This document shows, piece after piece, positions 16,312 through 25,524 of a stretch of 61,954 nt of DNA. Every line of letters starts with the position of its first letter. Positions within the stretch are counted from its first letter, which is position 1. Position numbers and translations under genes: made by a program. The DNA lies in the NCBI GenBank assembly GCA_030683155.1, contig JAUXMV010000103.1, positions 1 to 61,954 of the forward strand, given 5' to 3'. The DNA comes from Bacteroidales bacterium. GTDB lineage: Bacteria > Bacteroidota > Bacteroidia > Bacteroidales > F082. The notes under the pieces were generated by a model. That model was not told the DNA's origin. It did not search any database and saw only the letters and a list, made by a program, of their open reading frames with translations.

Positions 16312-19300
16312 TTACCTCATTTGTGGCAAACGTCCGGGTGTAAATGGTGCATTGAGGGCATCCAGACTGGCTTCAACAGATTTTAATTCATCGTCGAGTT
16401 TTTTCAGATGGTCTAACACTACCGGCAATTCTTCCCTGACGATTTCGTAATTGGAACGCATGGTTTGTGTTGGTTCGCTTGTCGATGCCCATGTTCCTGA
16501 AAGAACTGCGCCCATTCTGTAGCTCAGTGATACTTGTTCCGGTGGAACTTCTTCGAAACTTGCAGCTGCTTTTGTTCCGTTCATTGTGTAGTCGATATCG
16601 CGCAATTGTTCGGTGATGCTGCGTGTTTTCTGGCGCAAGGCGTCAGGAGCCTGATAGGTGTACTGAAGCAGTTGACGGATGTTTTCATTGCGTCTTTCGA
16701 GCTCTCTTGCAAAGCGCTGAGCGCCATCAACAACGCTTCTGAGTGCTGCAGCATCTTTATGGAACTGAACCATTGCCGGTCTGTTGGCAGCTGGCAAAGA
16801 AGTATTGTTCAACACTTTGGCTTCAAAAGATACTGGTCCGCCAAGTTGTTTCACTTCACCGTTATGGTCCATTGAAAGTTCAACTGAATATTTACCCGGC
16901 AAAATCATCATACCGTCCATATTGTTTGAAGAAGGCTTGAATTCGGGCTTTTCAGCAGCGCGCGCCATTGGGCTGTCATAACGCAGGCGCCAGTTAACGC
17001 GGTTGATACCTGTTTTGGGTTCCTGATAAAGTTTTCTGACGATATTGCCCTCTTCATCTTTAATCGTAAAAATGAGGTAAGGAGCGATTTCGTCTTCTTC
17101 GGCTCTTAATTCTTCTTTTGTTGGCTGAGGAATGGGTTCAGATTTATCGAAAAGTTCTTTTTCTTTTTTAAGACGCAAATCCTTTTTTGTTTTTGGAACT
17201 TCCTTCAGGAAATAGGTGAAAGTTGCACCAAAATCGGGGTTGGGAGCTGTAAAATACATGGAACCGGTTCCGTATCTTGCACCAGCCTCAAGATACATCA
17301 ATGCATCTTTCACTGGGAAAAGCATAGCTTCTTCGCTTTTTAGTTTTTTGGCATCAACATGGCGCAAAGGGTCATAGTTGTCTATAATATAGAATCCGCG
17401 GCCAAAGGTGGCAATGACAAGATCGTTTTCTCGTTCCTGAATGGCAATGTCGCGAACAGGGATATCGGGCAGGCCAGCACCAAGTTTGGTCCAGATTTTT
17501 CCGCCATCAACACTGAAGAAGAAACTGAATTCTGTTCCAACAAACAAAAGGTCTTCTTTTATGAAATCTTGTGCAATGGTATGAACAGTTTCTTTTGGCA
17601 GATTGCTCGAAACTGAAGTCCATGTTCTTCCTTTATCGGATGATTTCAACACATAGGCTGTAAAATCATCGCTTTTCAGGTTGTTGAATGTTGCAAAAAC
17701 AACATTTTCATCAAAGCGGGAAGGCATGACATCGCTTACATAGGCATACTTAGGTACGCCGGGGAAATTTTCCTGTTTTCTCCATGTTTTGCCATCATCT
17801 TCGGTCACCTGAATCAGACCGTCATCGGTACCGACATAAATCAATCCAGCTTTAATTGGAGACTCAGCCAATGATACAATTGTTCCCCACTGTGAGGTCG
17901 AAAGGTCCTTGGCTACGGCATTGGATGGCCAGTATTTATCCATCACTTTAAACTGGTTGCGGTCTTCATCGCGTGTGAGGTCTTCGCTGATAACTTCCCA
18001 GCTGTTGCCTCTGTCGTTGCTTCTGAAAACTTTGTTGGCACCCATATAAAGTCTTGTTTTATTGTGTTTGCTCAGGAAAAACGGGCTGTCCCAGTTCCAG
18101 CGGTAGTGCAGTTCATCTTTGCGCGGTTCGGGCTTGATCTTTATGCGTTCGGCACTTAATTTGTCATAGCGGAAAATGTTTCCGTATTGATAAGCCGAAT
18201 AAACAATGTTTGGGTTGTCTTCTTCGATTGCCTGCCAGAAACCGTCGCCACCAAGGGTTACAACCCATTCATCACTGGCAACGCCGCTGCTGTTGGTGTT
18301 GCGGGATGGACCACCCATGCTGTTGTTGTCTTGTGTGCCACCGTATACCCAGTAGAAAGGTTCAGTATTATCTACATTGACACGGTAATACTGTGTGACG
18401 GGTAAATTTGATTTGAATATATAATGTTCGCCATCATCAAATGTTTCGTACAAACCGCCATCACCACCAATGGTAAAGTGTTTTGTGTTTTCAGGATTGA
18501 TCCACATGCAATGGTCGTCGACATGGCGTTTACTGACGCCAATATTGTTCCAGGTTTTGCCACCATCGTTTGTAACCTTTGAATAAACTTCGAGGCTGTA
18601 AACTTTATCCTTATCAACCGGATCACAAACGATGAAGTTGAAATATTGTCCGCTGGAAGAATAACTGCTCATTTTCGTCCATGAAGCACCTCTGTTTGTT
18701 GAACGGAAGAAGCCACCTTTGTCATCGGCAGCTTCGGCAATCAGGTATATATAATCAGGATTTGCAGGGGAAACTTCGATACACATTCCGCCAACATGAC
18801 CTGAAGGAAGGCCGCTTGTGAGCTTCTGCCAGTTTTTGCCGGCATCGGTAGTTTTGTAAACAGCTGACTCAGGTCCTCCGCCGATTTTGGTATAGAAATG
18901 TCTGCGCCGTTGTTCAGAAGTTGCATAAATGACATCCGGATTACGGGGATCCATCGTCATATGGTTTACACCTGTGTTTTCGCTGATGTAAAGCACTCTT
19001 TCCCAGGTTTTGCCGCCGTCGGTGGTTTTATAGAGACCTCTTTCGCCGCCCGGCCCCCAAACAGAACCTTCTGCTGCCACATAAACAACGTCAGAGTTGC
19101 GTGGGTCAATCAATATCTTTCCAATCTGACGGGATTCTTTCAAGCCCATGTTTTTCCATGTTTTTCCGCCATCTTCGGTTTTGAAAATGCCGTTACCATA
19201 TCCCAAAGCCCGTTGATGTGTGTTTTCGCCTGTGCCTGCCCACACAACGTTGGTATTGTTGGGGTCGATGGCCATTGCACCAATGGCGTATGCGCCATAA

Positions 19301-19602
19301 TTATCGAATACAGGTGTAAATGTAGTTCCGTTATTAACGGTTTTCCAGATGTGGCCTGATCCAACTCCAGCGTAGTATTCGCTGTAGTCGTTGGGGTTTA
19401 CAGCGATGGCTGAGATGCGTCCCGAAGTAAATGCTGGTCCAATGCCGCGCCATTTCAGTCCGCTGAAAGTTCCGCTTTTTAATGTGTCAGATGCCTGACT
19501 GTCTGTTTTTTTCTTTTGCGCGCTCAGGGGTGAGGCCAGTGCAAAGACCAAAAACATTGAAAGAATTAGTAAAGTCGCTCTTTTCATAAATAATTGTTTC
19601 AT
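16312..19602 (-). CDS. Large secreted BNR/sortilin-type beta-propeller protein
   Basis: A 1096-residue protein with a signal peptide (ending about LSAQ, residue 29). It contains many Asp-box repeats (DGGKTWKN, DGGKTWER, DAGKNWQK, DDGKTWRK, DKGRTWTS), the hallmark of BNR/VPS10-sortilin propellers; two seven- or ten-bladed propellers would account for residues 40-750. The C-terminal 300 residues are a separate region with a fibronectin-like part (GINRVNWRLRYDSP) and a helical tail. Such proteins are common in Bacteroidota and are often called glycosyl hydrolases without proof; I see no sialidase arginine triad and would not assign an enzyme activity. Confidence 0.85.
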   Translation of the reverse strand: MKQLFMKRATLLILSMFLVFALASPLSAQKKKTDSQASDTLKSGTFSGLKWRGIGPAFTSGRISAIAVNPNDYSEYYAGVGSGHIWKTVNNGTTFTPVFDNYGAYAIGAMAIDPNNTNVVWAGTGENTHQRALGYGNGIFKTEDGGKTWKNMGLKESRQIGKILIDPRNSDVVYVAAEGSVWGPGGERGLYKTTDGGKTWERVLYISENTGVNHMTMDPRNPDVIYATSEQRRRHFYTKIGGGPESAVYKTTDAGKNWQKLTSGLPSGHVGGMCIEVSPANPDYIYLIAEAADDKGGFFRSTNRGASWTKMSSYSSSGQYFNFIVCDPVDKDKVYSLEVYSKVTNDGGKTWNNIGVSKRHVDDHCMWINPENTKHFTIGGDGGLYETFDDGEHYIFKSNLPVTQYYRVNVDNTEPFYWVYGGTQDNNSMGGPSRNTNSSGVASDEWVVTLGGDGFWQAIEEDNPNIVYSAYQYGNIFRYDKLSAERIKIKPEPRKDELHYRWNWDSPFFLSKHNKTRLYMGANKVFRSNDRGNSWEVISEDLTRDEDRNQFKVMDKYWPSNAVAKDLSTSQWGTIVSLAESPIKAGLIYVGTDDGLIQVTEDDGKTWRKQENFPGVPKYAYVSDVMPSRFDENVVFATFNNLKSDDFTAYVLKSSDKGRTWTSVSSNLPKETVHTIAQDFIKEDLLFVGTEFSFFFSVDGGKIWTKLGAGLPDIPVRDIAIQERENDLVIATFGRGFYIIDNYDPLRHVDAKKLKSEEAMLFPVKDALMYLEAGARYGTGSMYFTAPNPDFGATFTYFLKEVPKTKKDLRLKKEKELFDKSEPIPQPTKEELRAEEDEIAPYLIFTIKDEEGNIVRKLYQEPKTGINRVNWRLRYDSPMARAAEKPEFKPSSNNMDGMMILPGKYSVELSMDHNGEVKQLGGPVSFEAKVLNNTSLPAANRPAMVQFHKDAAALRSVVDGAQRFARELERRNENIRQLLQYTYQAPDALRQKTRSITEQLRDIDYTMNGTKAAASFEEVPPEQVSLSYRMGAVLSGTWASTSEPTQTMRSNYEIVREELPVVLDHLKKLDDELKSVEASLDALNAPFTPGRLPQMR

Positions 19603-19683
19603 TGTAAATAGGATTTTGAAGAGTTTAAAAGTACTTCCAGAAAAACAAAACCATAATCTAAATCAGTTAACGGTTGTTTTAAG

Positions 19684-20505
19684 TCAGAAACTGATTCCGT
19701 CTTTTAAAATGATGCCGGAAGCAACGATGACCAGAAGTGCTAAAAAAGGTAAAATGAGTGCAGGTTTTTTATTAATATAAATCAACTCTTTTTGCTTTGG
19801 CGGCGACACAAATAAGGAAGGCAAGAGCAGTAAAAGCATAAACCCTGCCATGATAAAATCTTTTTTGTCGACACTTTCTCCTGCCAGAAAAATTATGATG
19901 ACACTGCCTGCCATCCATGGAAGGAAAAAGAAATAAAAGGCAAGTTTTCCTCTGATGCTTTTCTCAGAAATGAAATTACAATCCAGATGAGTGTAGAATA
20001 ATTTGGCTGCCAGAATTCCTGATTTCACCAGAAAAAACAGCGACAATCCGATCGTAAGAATTATCATGATACTTCTTAAACCCATTTCCTGGGCCACTTT
20101 TATCAGTCCGGTCTGTGTAATCAGATTCTCACTAAGCAGTCCAAAAGTCATGTTGAAAGCTTGCAGAAATATCCAGATGCTTGCAAAAAGATACAGGGCG
20201 GTTTTCTTTTTCTTTATCATGAAAATAAAAATTGAGACTATGCCAACAACAAAACTGCTCACCGGAGTGGCCATAAAAACACTGATTGTGGCATCAGAAG
20301 TCCATAGCGGACTATCATCGGACAGACCGAAATGAATATTGTTGATATAGAGCCGTGCCGGAATATCAAAATCGTAAGCAATGTAAAGTACTGAAAGCCC
20401 TGAAATAAAATAAGCCAGGTAATAGGTTATTAGAAACAACGAAAGGGATTGAACAGATAGTATCAGATACTTTGTCTTGTTCGTTTTGAGGGTTGTTTCG
20501 TCCAT
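19684..20505 (-). CDS. Multi-pass membrane protein, unknown function
   Basis: A 273-residue inner-membrane protein with about seven hydrophobic segments and no soluble domain. I recognise no family. The start at 20505 (MDETTLKTNK) is preferred because it places a short polar head before the first helix; this start lies inside the 3' end of the YgiQ gene, overlapping by 43 bp in another frame, which suggests translational coupling. A longer frame reaching 20610 exists but would be unusual. Confidence 0.65.
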   Translation of the reverse strand: MDETTLKTNKTKYLILSVQSLSLFLITYYLAYFISGLSVLYIAYDFDIPARLYINNIHFGLSDDSPLWTSDATISVFMATPVSSFVVGIVSIFIFMIKKKKTALYLFASIWIFLQAFNMTFGLLSENLITQTGLIKVAQEMGLRSIMIILTIGLSLFFLVKSGILAAKLFYTHLDCNFISEKSIRGKLAFYFFFLPWMAGSVIIIFLAGESVDKKDFIMAGFMLLLLLPSLFVSPPKQKELIYINKKPALILPFLALLVIVASGIILKDGISF

Positions 20506-22349
20506 GTTTTTTCTTTTTTCGATGAAGAAAGCAGTTTTTCTGCTAAATCTTCTCGCTTGAGTTTCGTCAGGGTTTGTTTTATCCAGGCTTGATTTTCTTG
20601 TTTGTACCAAAAGAAAAACTTTTGCTGCGACTGTTTTTCGGTTTTATTTCGGGCAGTAAAAACAGGTTTCAGTGTATATGGGTCAAAACCCGAATAGTAT
20701 ATCACTGTTGCCACGGTCATTGGCGTTGGCGTGAAATCCTGCACCTGTTCCAGTTTAAAACCAAGCTCCTTGGTGTCGGCGGCCAACTGTGCCATCTCTT
20801 CAATTGTGCTTTCGGGATGGCTTGAAATGAAGTAAGGGATAAGTTGCTGTTTCATGCCTGTTTCGGCATTGATTTGCTCAAACTTCTGCTTGAGCTTATG
20901 AAATAGCTTGAACGAAGGCTTGCGCATGGCTTTCAAAACTTTCTCTGAAGTGTGCTCAGGCGCCACTTTGAGTCTTCCGCTGACATGGCGTGTCACCAAT
21001 TGACGCAGGTATTCGTCATAACCCAGTTTTTTGTTCTCGTCATCGTTGTCGCTCAAAAAAATGTCATAGCGCAATCCTGAACTTACAAAAGCTTTTTTGA
21101 TGGCCGGATGATTATCTACCTCTCGGTAAATTTCAGTCATTGGGGTGTGATCGGTATCCAGATTGCTGCATATGCTTGGAAAAATGCAGCTTGGCCTTTT
21201 GCAGTTGTCGCAAATCTGAAGGTGTTTGCCCTTCATTTTGTACATGTTTGCAGATGGACCCCCGAGGTCGCTGATGTAGCCTTTGAAGTCGTCCATTTTT
21301 GTAATCTGATCAACCTCAGCCAAAATGGATTTCTTGCTGCGGCTTGCAACAAATTTACCCTGATGGGCTGATATGGTACAGAAGCTGCAGCCGCCAAAAC
21401 AACCGCGGTGCATATTCACCGAGTGGCGAATCATGGTGTAGGCAGGTATTTCACCTCGCTTTTCATATTTTGGGTGCGGTTTGCGCGTAAATGGCAGGTC
21501 GAAGGACGCGTCCATCTGCTCTTCGGAATAAGTTGGGAAGGGCGGATTGATAAAAAGACGCTTGTCGCCGACTTCCTGAACAAGCCGTGCAGCATGGGTT
21601 TTATTCGATTCCTGCTCGATATGACGGAAGTTTCCTGCATAGGATTTTTTATCTTTCAGACATGTTTCATGTGAGGCCAGATGGATTTCGCCCCAGGCAG
21701 ATTTTTCGGCAGCTTCATTTTTGTCTTTCAGAAAAAAAGTCTGCTTGATATTGGTCAGCTCTTCGATTTTTTTGCCTTCATCAAGCGAATGCAGCAACTC
21801 AAGCAGTGCAAGTTCGCCCATCCCGTAGATGCCGATATCGGCTTTTGAATCGACAAGGATGCAGGACTTCAGCTTGTCTGACCAGTAATCGTAATGTGTC
21901 ACACGACGCAGGGAAGCTTCAACGCCTCCAAGCACAACGGGGACATCGGGATAAATACTTTTCAGGATGCTGCTGTAAACGGTGGTGGCATAATCGGGCC
22001 GGAAACCACTTTTGCCGCCGGGTGTATAAGCGTCGTTTGAGCGCAGACGGATGTTGGCTGTATAATGGTTCACCATGGAGTCCATATTGCCGGAAGTGAC
22101 ACCGAAAAACAGTCTTGGCTTGCCAAATTTCCTGAAATCACGCAGGTCGTCCTGCCAGTTGGGTTGCGCAATAATGGCAATTTTAAATCCTTCTCTTTCG
22201 ATGATGCGGCCAATAACAGCAGCGCCAAAAGCAGGATGATCCACATAGGCATCGCCGGTGATGAGGACAACATCCAGTTGATCCCATCCGCGGAGTTCAG
22301 CTTCTTTTTTTGTCGTTGGAAGCCAGTCAGTAAGTTGATAGTTTTTCAT
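20463..22349 (-). CDS. YgiQ family radical SAM protein
   Basis: A 628-residue protein of the YgiQ/UPF0313 family. The radical SAM cluster motif CX3CX2C is at Cys317, Cys321 and Cys324 (HRGCFGGCSFCTISAHQG). The N-terminal 290 residues form the family's characteristic B12-binding-like domain (ITGDAYVDHPAFGAAVIGRI, VVLGGVEASLRRVTHYDYW). Length is normal. The physiological reaction of the family is not established. A membrane-protein gene overlaps its 3' end. Confidence 0.93.
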   Translation of the reverse strand: MKNYQLTDWLPTTKKEAELRGWDQLDVVLITGDAYVDHPAFGAAVIGRIIEREGFKIAIIAQPNWQDDLRDFRKFGKPRLFFGVTSGNMDSMVNHYTANIRLRSNDAYTPGGKSGFRPDYATTVYSSILKSIYPDVPVVLGGVEASLRRVTHYDYWSDKLKSCILVDSKADIGIYGMGELALLELLHSLDEGKKIEELTNIKQTFFLKDKNEAAEKSAWGEIHLASHETCLKDKKSYAGNFRHIEQESNKTHAARLVQEVGDKRLFINPPFPTYSEEQMDASFDLPFTRKPHPKYEKRGEIPAYTMIRHSVNMHRGCFGGCSFCTISAHQGKFVASRSKKSILAEVDQITKMDDFKGYISDLGGPSANMYKMKGKHLQICDNCKRPSCIFPSICSNLDTDHTPMTEIYREVDNHPAIKKAFVSSGLRYDIFLSDNDDENKKLGYDEYLRQLVTRHVSGRLKVAPEHTSEKVLKAMRKPSFKLFHKLKQKFEQINAETGMKQQLIPYFISSHPESTIEEMAQLAADTKELGFKLEQVQDFTPTPMTVATVIYYSGFDPYTLKPVFTARNKTEKQSQQKFFFWYKQENQAWIKQTLTKLKREDLAEKLLSSSKKEKTWTKQPSKRTRQSI

Positions 22350-22766
22350 AGTTGAAAGTCGGTAGCATGCAAAAGTAGTAAAAGAAATACAACCACGATT
22401 ATACGGCTCTTTCTTTCGTGCTTTTACGAATGCTTTTATCTTTCTGAAGATCTCAGAAATAAAGTGCTGCCGGTGAATCAGCTGCTGGGTTTTTAAGGCA
22501 AATATTTATCCTTAAGGATAATGGGCTGAAAATTTTCAATACACTCCCCTGAAGTTCAAAATTCTACATTCTTTTGTCAAATCCAAAAATTCCCAAACCC
22601 TTAAATCTACGAAAAGCATTCGTTTTAATAGCAGAGTATAATGAATCCCTAATGAGATGAGGCAATACATAGCAGGCGAATTTTGTTTAAAGACAGCCTC
22701 AGAGGCATAAAAAAAACAGGGCAAATGTTACCACTTGCCCTGTCTGTAAAAGCTAACCGTGTCAGA
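22350..22766. other. Intergenic region, one terminator
   Basis: About 420 bp between the YgiQ start and the end of the heme lipoprotein gene. Apart from the terminator at its right end I see only AT-rich non-coding sequence; the 62-codon frame at 22536-22724 has no recognisable features. Confidence 0.5.
22711..22743 (-). terminator. Intrinsic terminator of the rrf2-heme lipoprotein operon
   Basis: ACAGGGCAA (22716-22724) pairs with TTGCCCTGT (22735-22743); on the minus strand the hairpin is followed by a T run. It lies 24 bp past the stop at 22767. Confidence 0.88.
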
Positions 22767-24254
22767 TTAATTGAGTACTGAAGTTGTTAAAAGTGAAGCA
22801 TTGTCTTTATGACAATCTACGCACTTCATTGTTTCAAGTACTGCAACGCCAGGGTGTGCAGCACTTTTCAAATAATCTGTTGTATATTTTCCCATTGCAG
22901 ATTGTTTTACCCAATATGTATCATAAACCGGAATCGTACTCCAATCAATATTATTGATATTGGTCACCTGCATGGCTTGAATGTTATCATCTTTATCTGT
23001 AGAAAGAATCAAAGGCAGCGAAATATCATGGGAAATAGCTGCTCCGCCAGCGTCATGCATTGCAAAACTGATGCTGAATTTTTTACCTGTTGACAAACCA
23101 GACAGATCAGCATCGCGGTTCGAACCGGTCGAAAGTTTTCTTTTCAGAACAACAGTCCATTCGTTTCTGTTTGCATCGTAGCTGCTTTCTGAAGTAATGT
23201 CATGCTGATCAGAGTTGTAAATAATGCCTACACTGCGTGCTACCATAGCATTTTTGCCGGAAGCTACCCACTCAGCGTGTATTTCATTGAGTTTGGCAAG
23301 TGCAGCAGCCTGTGATGAAACAGCGCTTTCGCTTTGCCAGAATGTTTTCCAAGCCTCAAAATCCGCAGAACCTACCTCTCGAAGATGTGCTGGCAAATGA
23401 GTTGTTTGATTCAATGCAAGCCAAATAAGATAAGATAAATCAAGTGCATTTACTTTTTCTACTTTATCAAACTGACGATCCTGAAAGATTACTAAAAGAC
23501 TGCGGTTAACACTCACATTTTTAACCTGAGGAATTTGGGTGAAAGGATCAGTAATAACCTGATTGGCTTCGTTTGCCATAAAATAACTTGGAACAACATA
23601 TGTTCCTAAGGTTTTACCTTTATTGAAAACAAAACGGGGAAATCCATCTGTCAATACGCCGTGTCCTGTACCTGTAAGAACCGGTTGATCCTCTCTGAAC
23701 CTGTCACCTGCTGCGCGGATAAACTTTGAAAGTGGTGTGCCGACATTGTCCCTGATTCTTTCAACATTGCCTACTGCAGCATCTTCAGCATAACCCATCG
23801 GGCCACTGCGTCCACCGCGCCAATGCCAATGGTCGACAACATTTTCTGTCAGTAGACGATGACTTGCCATACCCGTATGGCAGGTAATTGCACAGTTGGC
23901 TTTGGCAAATCCTGGTACTTGTGTGTTGTAATCATCTATCATAAACGATACGCGGTCTTCCTGTAAACGCTGAGCTGATGGAAGACGGTCAAATTTCTCT
24001 CCATTATGCTTCAACATATCATGAAAATGACCTGGATAATTTAATCCATTGCTTGAAATACCAGCTGGAAGCGTTTTCTTTTGGCTTTTCCATACAAATT
24101 TGAAAGCCACATTACTGGCATCATAAGCAACTTGAACACGTGTTTGGGTTTCCAAAGGCTTTTGTTGTTCAGGTTTTGGATCATCATCTGATTTACATCC
24201 GTTTATCAATAGAGAAATTGATAGAAAGAAAAGAAGAAGTTTAATTTGTTTCAT
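22767..24254 (-). CDS. Heme-binding lipoprotein, ethylbenzene-dehydrogenase-like (EB_dh) with C-terminal c-heme
   Basis: A 495-residue lipoprotein (INGC, Cys20). The N-terminal half resembles the heme-binding gamma-subunit-like domain associated with DMSO-reductase-family dehydrogenases: EDRVSFMIDDYN, then FAKANCAITCH, DHWHWRGGRSGP. Later NEWTVVLKRKLS with FSISFAMHDAGG matches the 'WTV...R.L...F.IAFAV.D' pattern of EB_dh domains. Two cysteine-histidine motifs are present: an unusual CX3CH (Cys121-Cys125-His126) and a standard CXXCH (478-482, CVDCH). It probably carries electrons at the outer face of the inner membrane or in the outer membrane. No molybdenum enzyme is adjacent, so its partner is unknown. 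Cotranscribed with an Rrf2 regulator 29 bp upstream. Confidence 0.78.
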   Translation of the reverse strand: MKQIKLLLFFLSISLLINGCKSDDDPKPEQQKPLETQTRVQVAYDASNVAFKFVWKSQKKTLPAGISSNGLNYPGHFHDMLKHNGEKFDRLPSAQRLQEDRVSFMIDDYNTQVPGFAKANCAITCHTGMASHRLLTENVVDHWHWRGGRSGPMGYAEDAAVGNVERIRDNVGTPLSKFIRAAGDRFREDQPVLTGTGHGVLTDGFPRFVFNKGKTLGTYVVPSYFMANEANQVITDPFTQIPQVKNVSVNRSLLVIFQDRQFDKVEKVNALDLSYLIWLALNQTTHLPAHLREVGSADFEAWKTFWQSESAVSSQAAALAKLNEIHAEWVASGKNAMVARSVGIIYNSDQHDITSESSYDANRNEWTVVLKRKLSTGSNRDADLSGLSTGKKFSISFAMHDAGGAAISHDISLPLILSTDKDDNIQAMQVTNINNIDWSTIPVYDTYWVKQSAMGKYTTDYLKSAAHPGVAVLETMKCVDCHKDNASLLTTSVLN

Positions 24255-24283
24255 AAATTAAAGTTTAAAAATAGTTATTTTGA

Positions 24284-24703
24284 TTAGTTATAAGGTTCTT
24301 TTTTTGTTGTAACAAGGTCAGCTAATTTAACCTGCATCATTTCATTTTTGATTTTGGTGTTTAATTGGAACCAATAGTCCCTCGTTGGACACTCATTGGA
24401 TTTTTTACACATGTTATGTTCACATGTACAGTCCACAATTGCCAATTCAGGTTCAAAAGCCCTGTATATATCATAAATGGAAATTTCGTTGGGTTTTTTT
24501 GTTAAAATGTACCCACTTCCCTTACTGGAGAAATTAGTCATTAAACCAGATGTTTTAAGTTGATTAATGATATGCTCCAGATACTTAATGGGAATTTCCT
24601 GAGTATTGGCTATTTCCTTTTGCAAGACGCCGCCATTCTCCCTGTGTTTTGCGATCTCGATCATCGCCCTTAAGCCGTACCTAACTTTAGTGTTTAACTT
24701 CAT
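24284..24703 (-). CDS. Rrf2-family transcriptional regulator with iron-sulfur cysteines
   Basis: A 139-residue winged-helix regulator. The N-terminal KVRYGLRAMIEIAKH and the recognition region IPIKYLEHIINQLKTSGLM are typical of Rrf2 proteins (IscR, NsrR, RsrR). Cysteines at 92, 94, 99 and 105 in the region CTCEHNMCKKSNEC supply a CX4CX5C set close to the cluster-binding cysteines of IscR/NsrR, so it probably senses redox state, nitric oxide or iron-sulfur status. It is first in an operon with the heme lipoprotein and has a perfect palindrome at its own promoter. Confidence 0.92.
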   Translation of the reverse strand: MKLNTKVRYGLRAMIEIAKHRENGGVLQKEIANTQEIPIKYLEHIINQLKTSGLMTNFSSKGSGYILTKKPNEISIYDIYRAFEPELAIVDCTCEHNMCKKSNECPTRDYWFQLNTKIKNEMMQVKLADLVTTKKEPYN

Positions 24704-24710
24704 AAAGACA

Positions 24711-24749
24711 ATCCTACTTATCCTACTACATTAGTAGGATACAAAATTA
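24711..24749 (-). promoter_or_regulatory. Rrf2 operator palindrome at the promoter
   Basis: TATCCTACTA (24719-24728) and TAGTAGGATA (24732-24741) form a perfect 10-bp palindrome with a 3-bp centre. An extra half-site ATCCTACTT overlaps at 24711-24719. Immediately upstream on the minus strand is the -7 box TAATTTTG (24749-24742), so the palindrome covers the transcription start, a position suited to repression. Size and symmetry match Rrf2-family operators. Confidence 0.85.
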
Positions 24750-25026
24750 ATCACTTTTATAAAATCTGCAACATGGTGGGCTAATTTGTACAGAGTCTAA
24801 ATAACTAGTTTACAATACAATTTTAATATTGCTGCTTCTGTATTCAGAAAACTATGCTTGTCGCAATAGAGTAATCACCAAAAGAAAAGCATAGACGGGC
24901 TGCACTTTTTATACCAAAGTGAATTATAAATGAATCCAAAAGCTGTAATGGTATAATGTCGATGGATAGAAATGTTAGGCCAATTGAGGGAGCGATAATT
25001 GGACTATTACATTTCTCCTTTCGGTA
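24750..25026. other. AT-rich spacer without recognisable genes
   Basis: About 280 bp between the Rrf2 promoter and the gene remnants at 25.0 kb. No reading frame, repeat or hairpin stands out. Confidence 0.4.
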
Positions 25027-25118
25027 TTAAAGTTCCGCTAACACATCCAAGGCCATCAAATCTGTTTTTTCCATTGTGATTTTTACTGCTTCGATATTCT
25101 TAAGAATATGCGCTTCAC
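25027..25118 (-). pseudogene. 3' remnant of an aldo/keto reductase gene
   Basis: The last ~30 codons (EAHILKNIEAVKITMEKTD, ending LDVLAEL) closely match the C-terminus of the intact aldo/keto reductase at 37212-38072 (EAHILENIEAVKFIMEAED, ending LDGITEAAV), at both protein and DNA level. Similarity stops abruptly near 25118; upstream codons on this strand read through an unrelated gene fragment. It is therefore a truncated copy of a paralogue, not a gene. Confidence 0.75.
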
Positions 25119-25377
25119 ATACATCTACAACGAAAGTGGTCAGTTGATCGAAAACAATCGTTTCAGCCCGGAAGGTGTATTGCTGCGTTCGCTGCAATAT
25201 AGCTACGATAAATCTGGTTATCCTTCGCAAGAGGTTCATCTTTTGGCAGATGGCAAAATTCAGAGAACAATGCACTTTACATACAAATGGGATCAGCAGG
25301 GAAACTGGGTGCAAAAAGTTATCTTCGAAAATGATCTGCCAACACAGATTGTTGAACGGGAAATTGTTTACAGATAG
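25108..25377 (+). pseudogene. C-terminal fragment of a YD-repeat-like protein
   Basis: 89 codons with repeats of the form 'F.Y.Y...G..I' (FTYIYNESGQLIE, LQYSYDKSGYPSQ, MHFTYKWDQQGNWV), ending in EREIVYR, as at the C-terminus of YD/RHS-like secreted proteins of Bacteroidota. There is no signal peptide, and the apparent ATG arises at the junction with the aldo/keto reductase remnant. Most likely the 3' end of a deleted gene; expression as a small protein cannot be excluded. Confidence 0.6.
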
Positions 25378-25475
25378 TCGAAGTAATCCTTAATAAAGCT
25401 AGAATACCCGAAGGAGTAAGTGTTCAGGCATACCGGCAATTTGAAAAAATATTTATAATTTCTGATTGATATTTG

Positions 25476-25505
25476 AATCGATATGCATAATTTTGCAACT
25501 CGAAT
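25476..25505 (+). promoter_or_regulatory. Promoter of the lipoprotein/TonB receptor cluster
   Basis: TAATTTTG at 25498-25505 fits the -7 consensus, with a TTG at 25476-25478 about 20-22 bp upstream. Transcription would start near 25511, just before the ATG at 25525. Confidence 0.55.
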
Positions 25506-25524
25506 CATAAACCATTAGAAAATT

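Noticed and set aside
22536-22724. 62-codon minus-strand frame upstream of ygiQ terminator region
   Set aside because: No recognisable features, and it ends just before an unrelated terminator.
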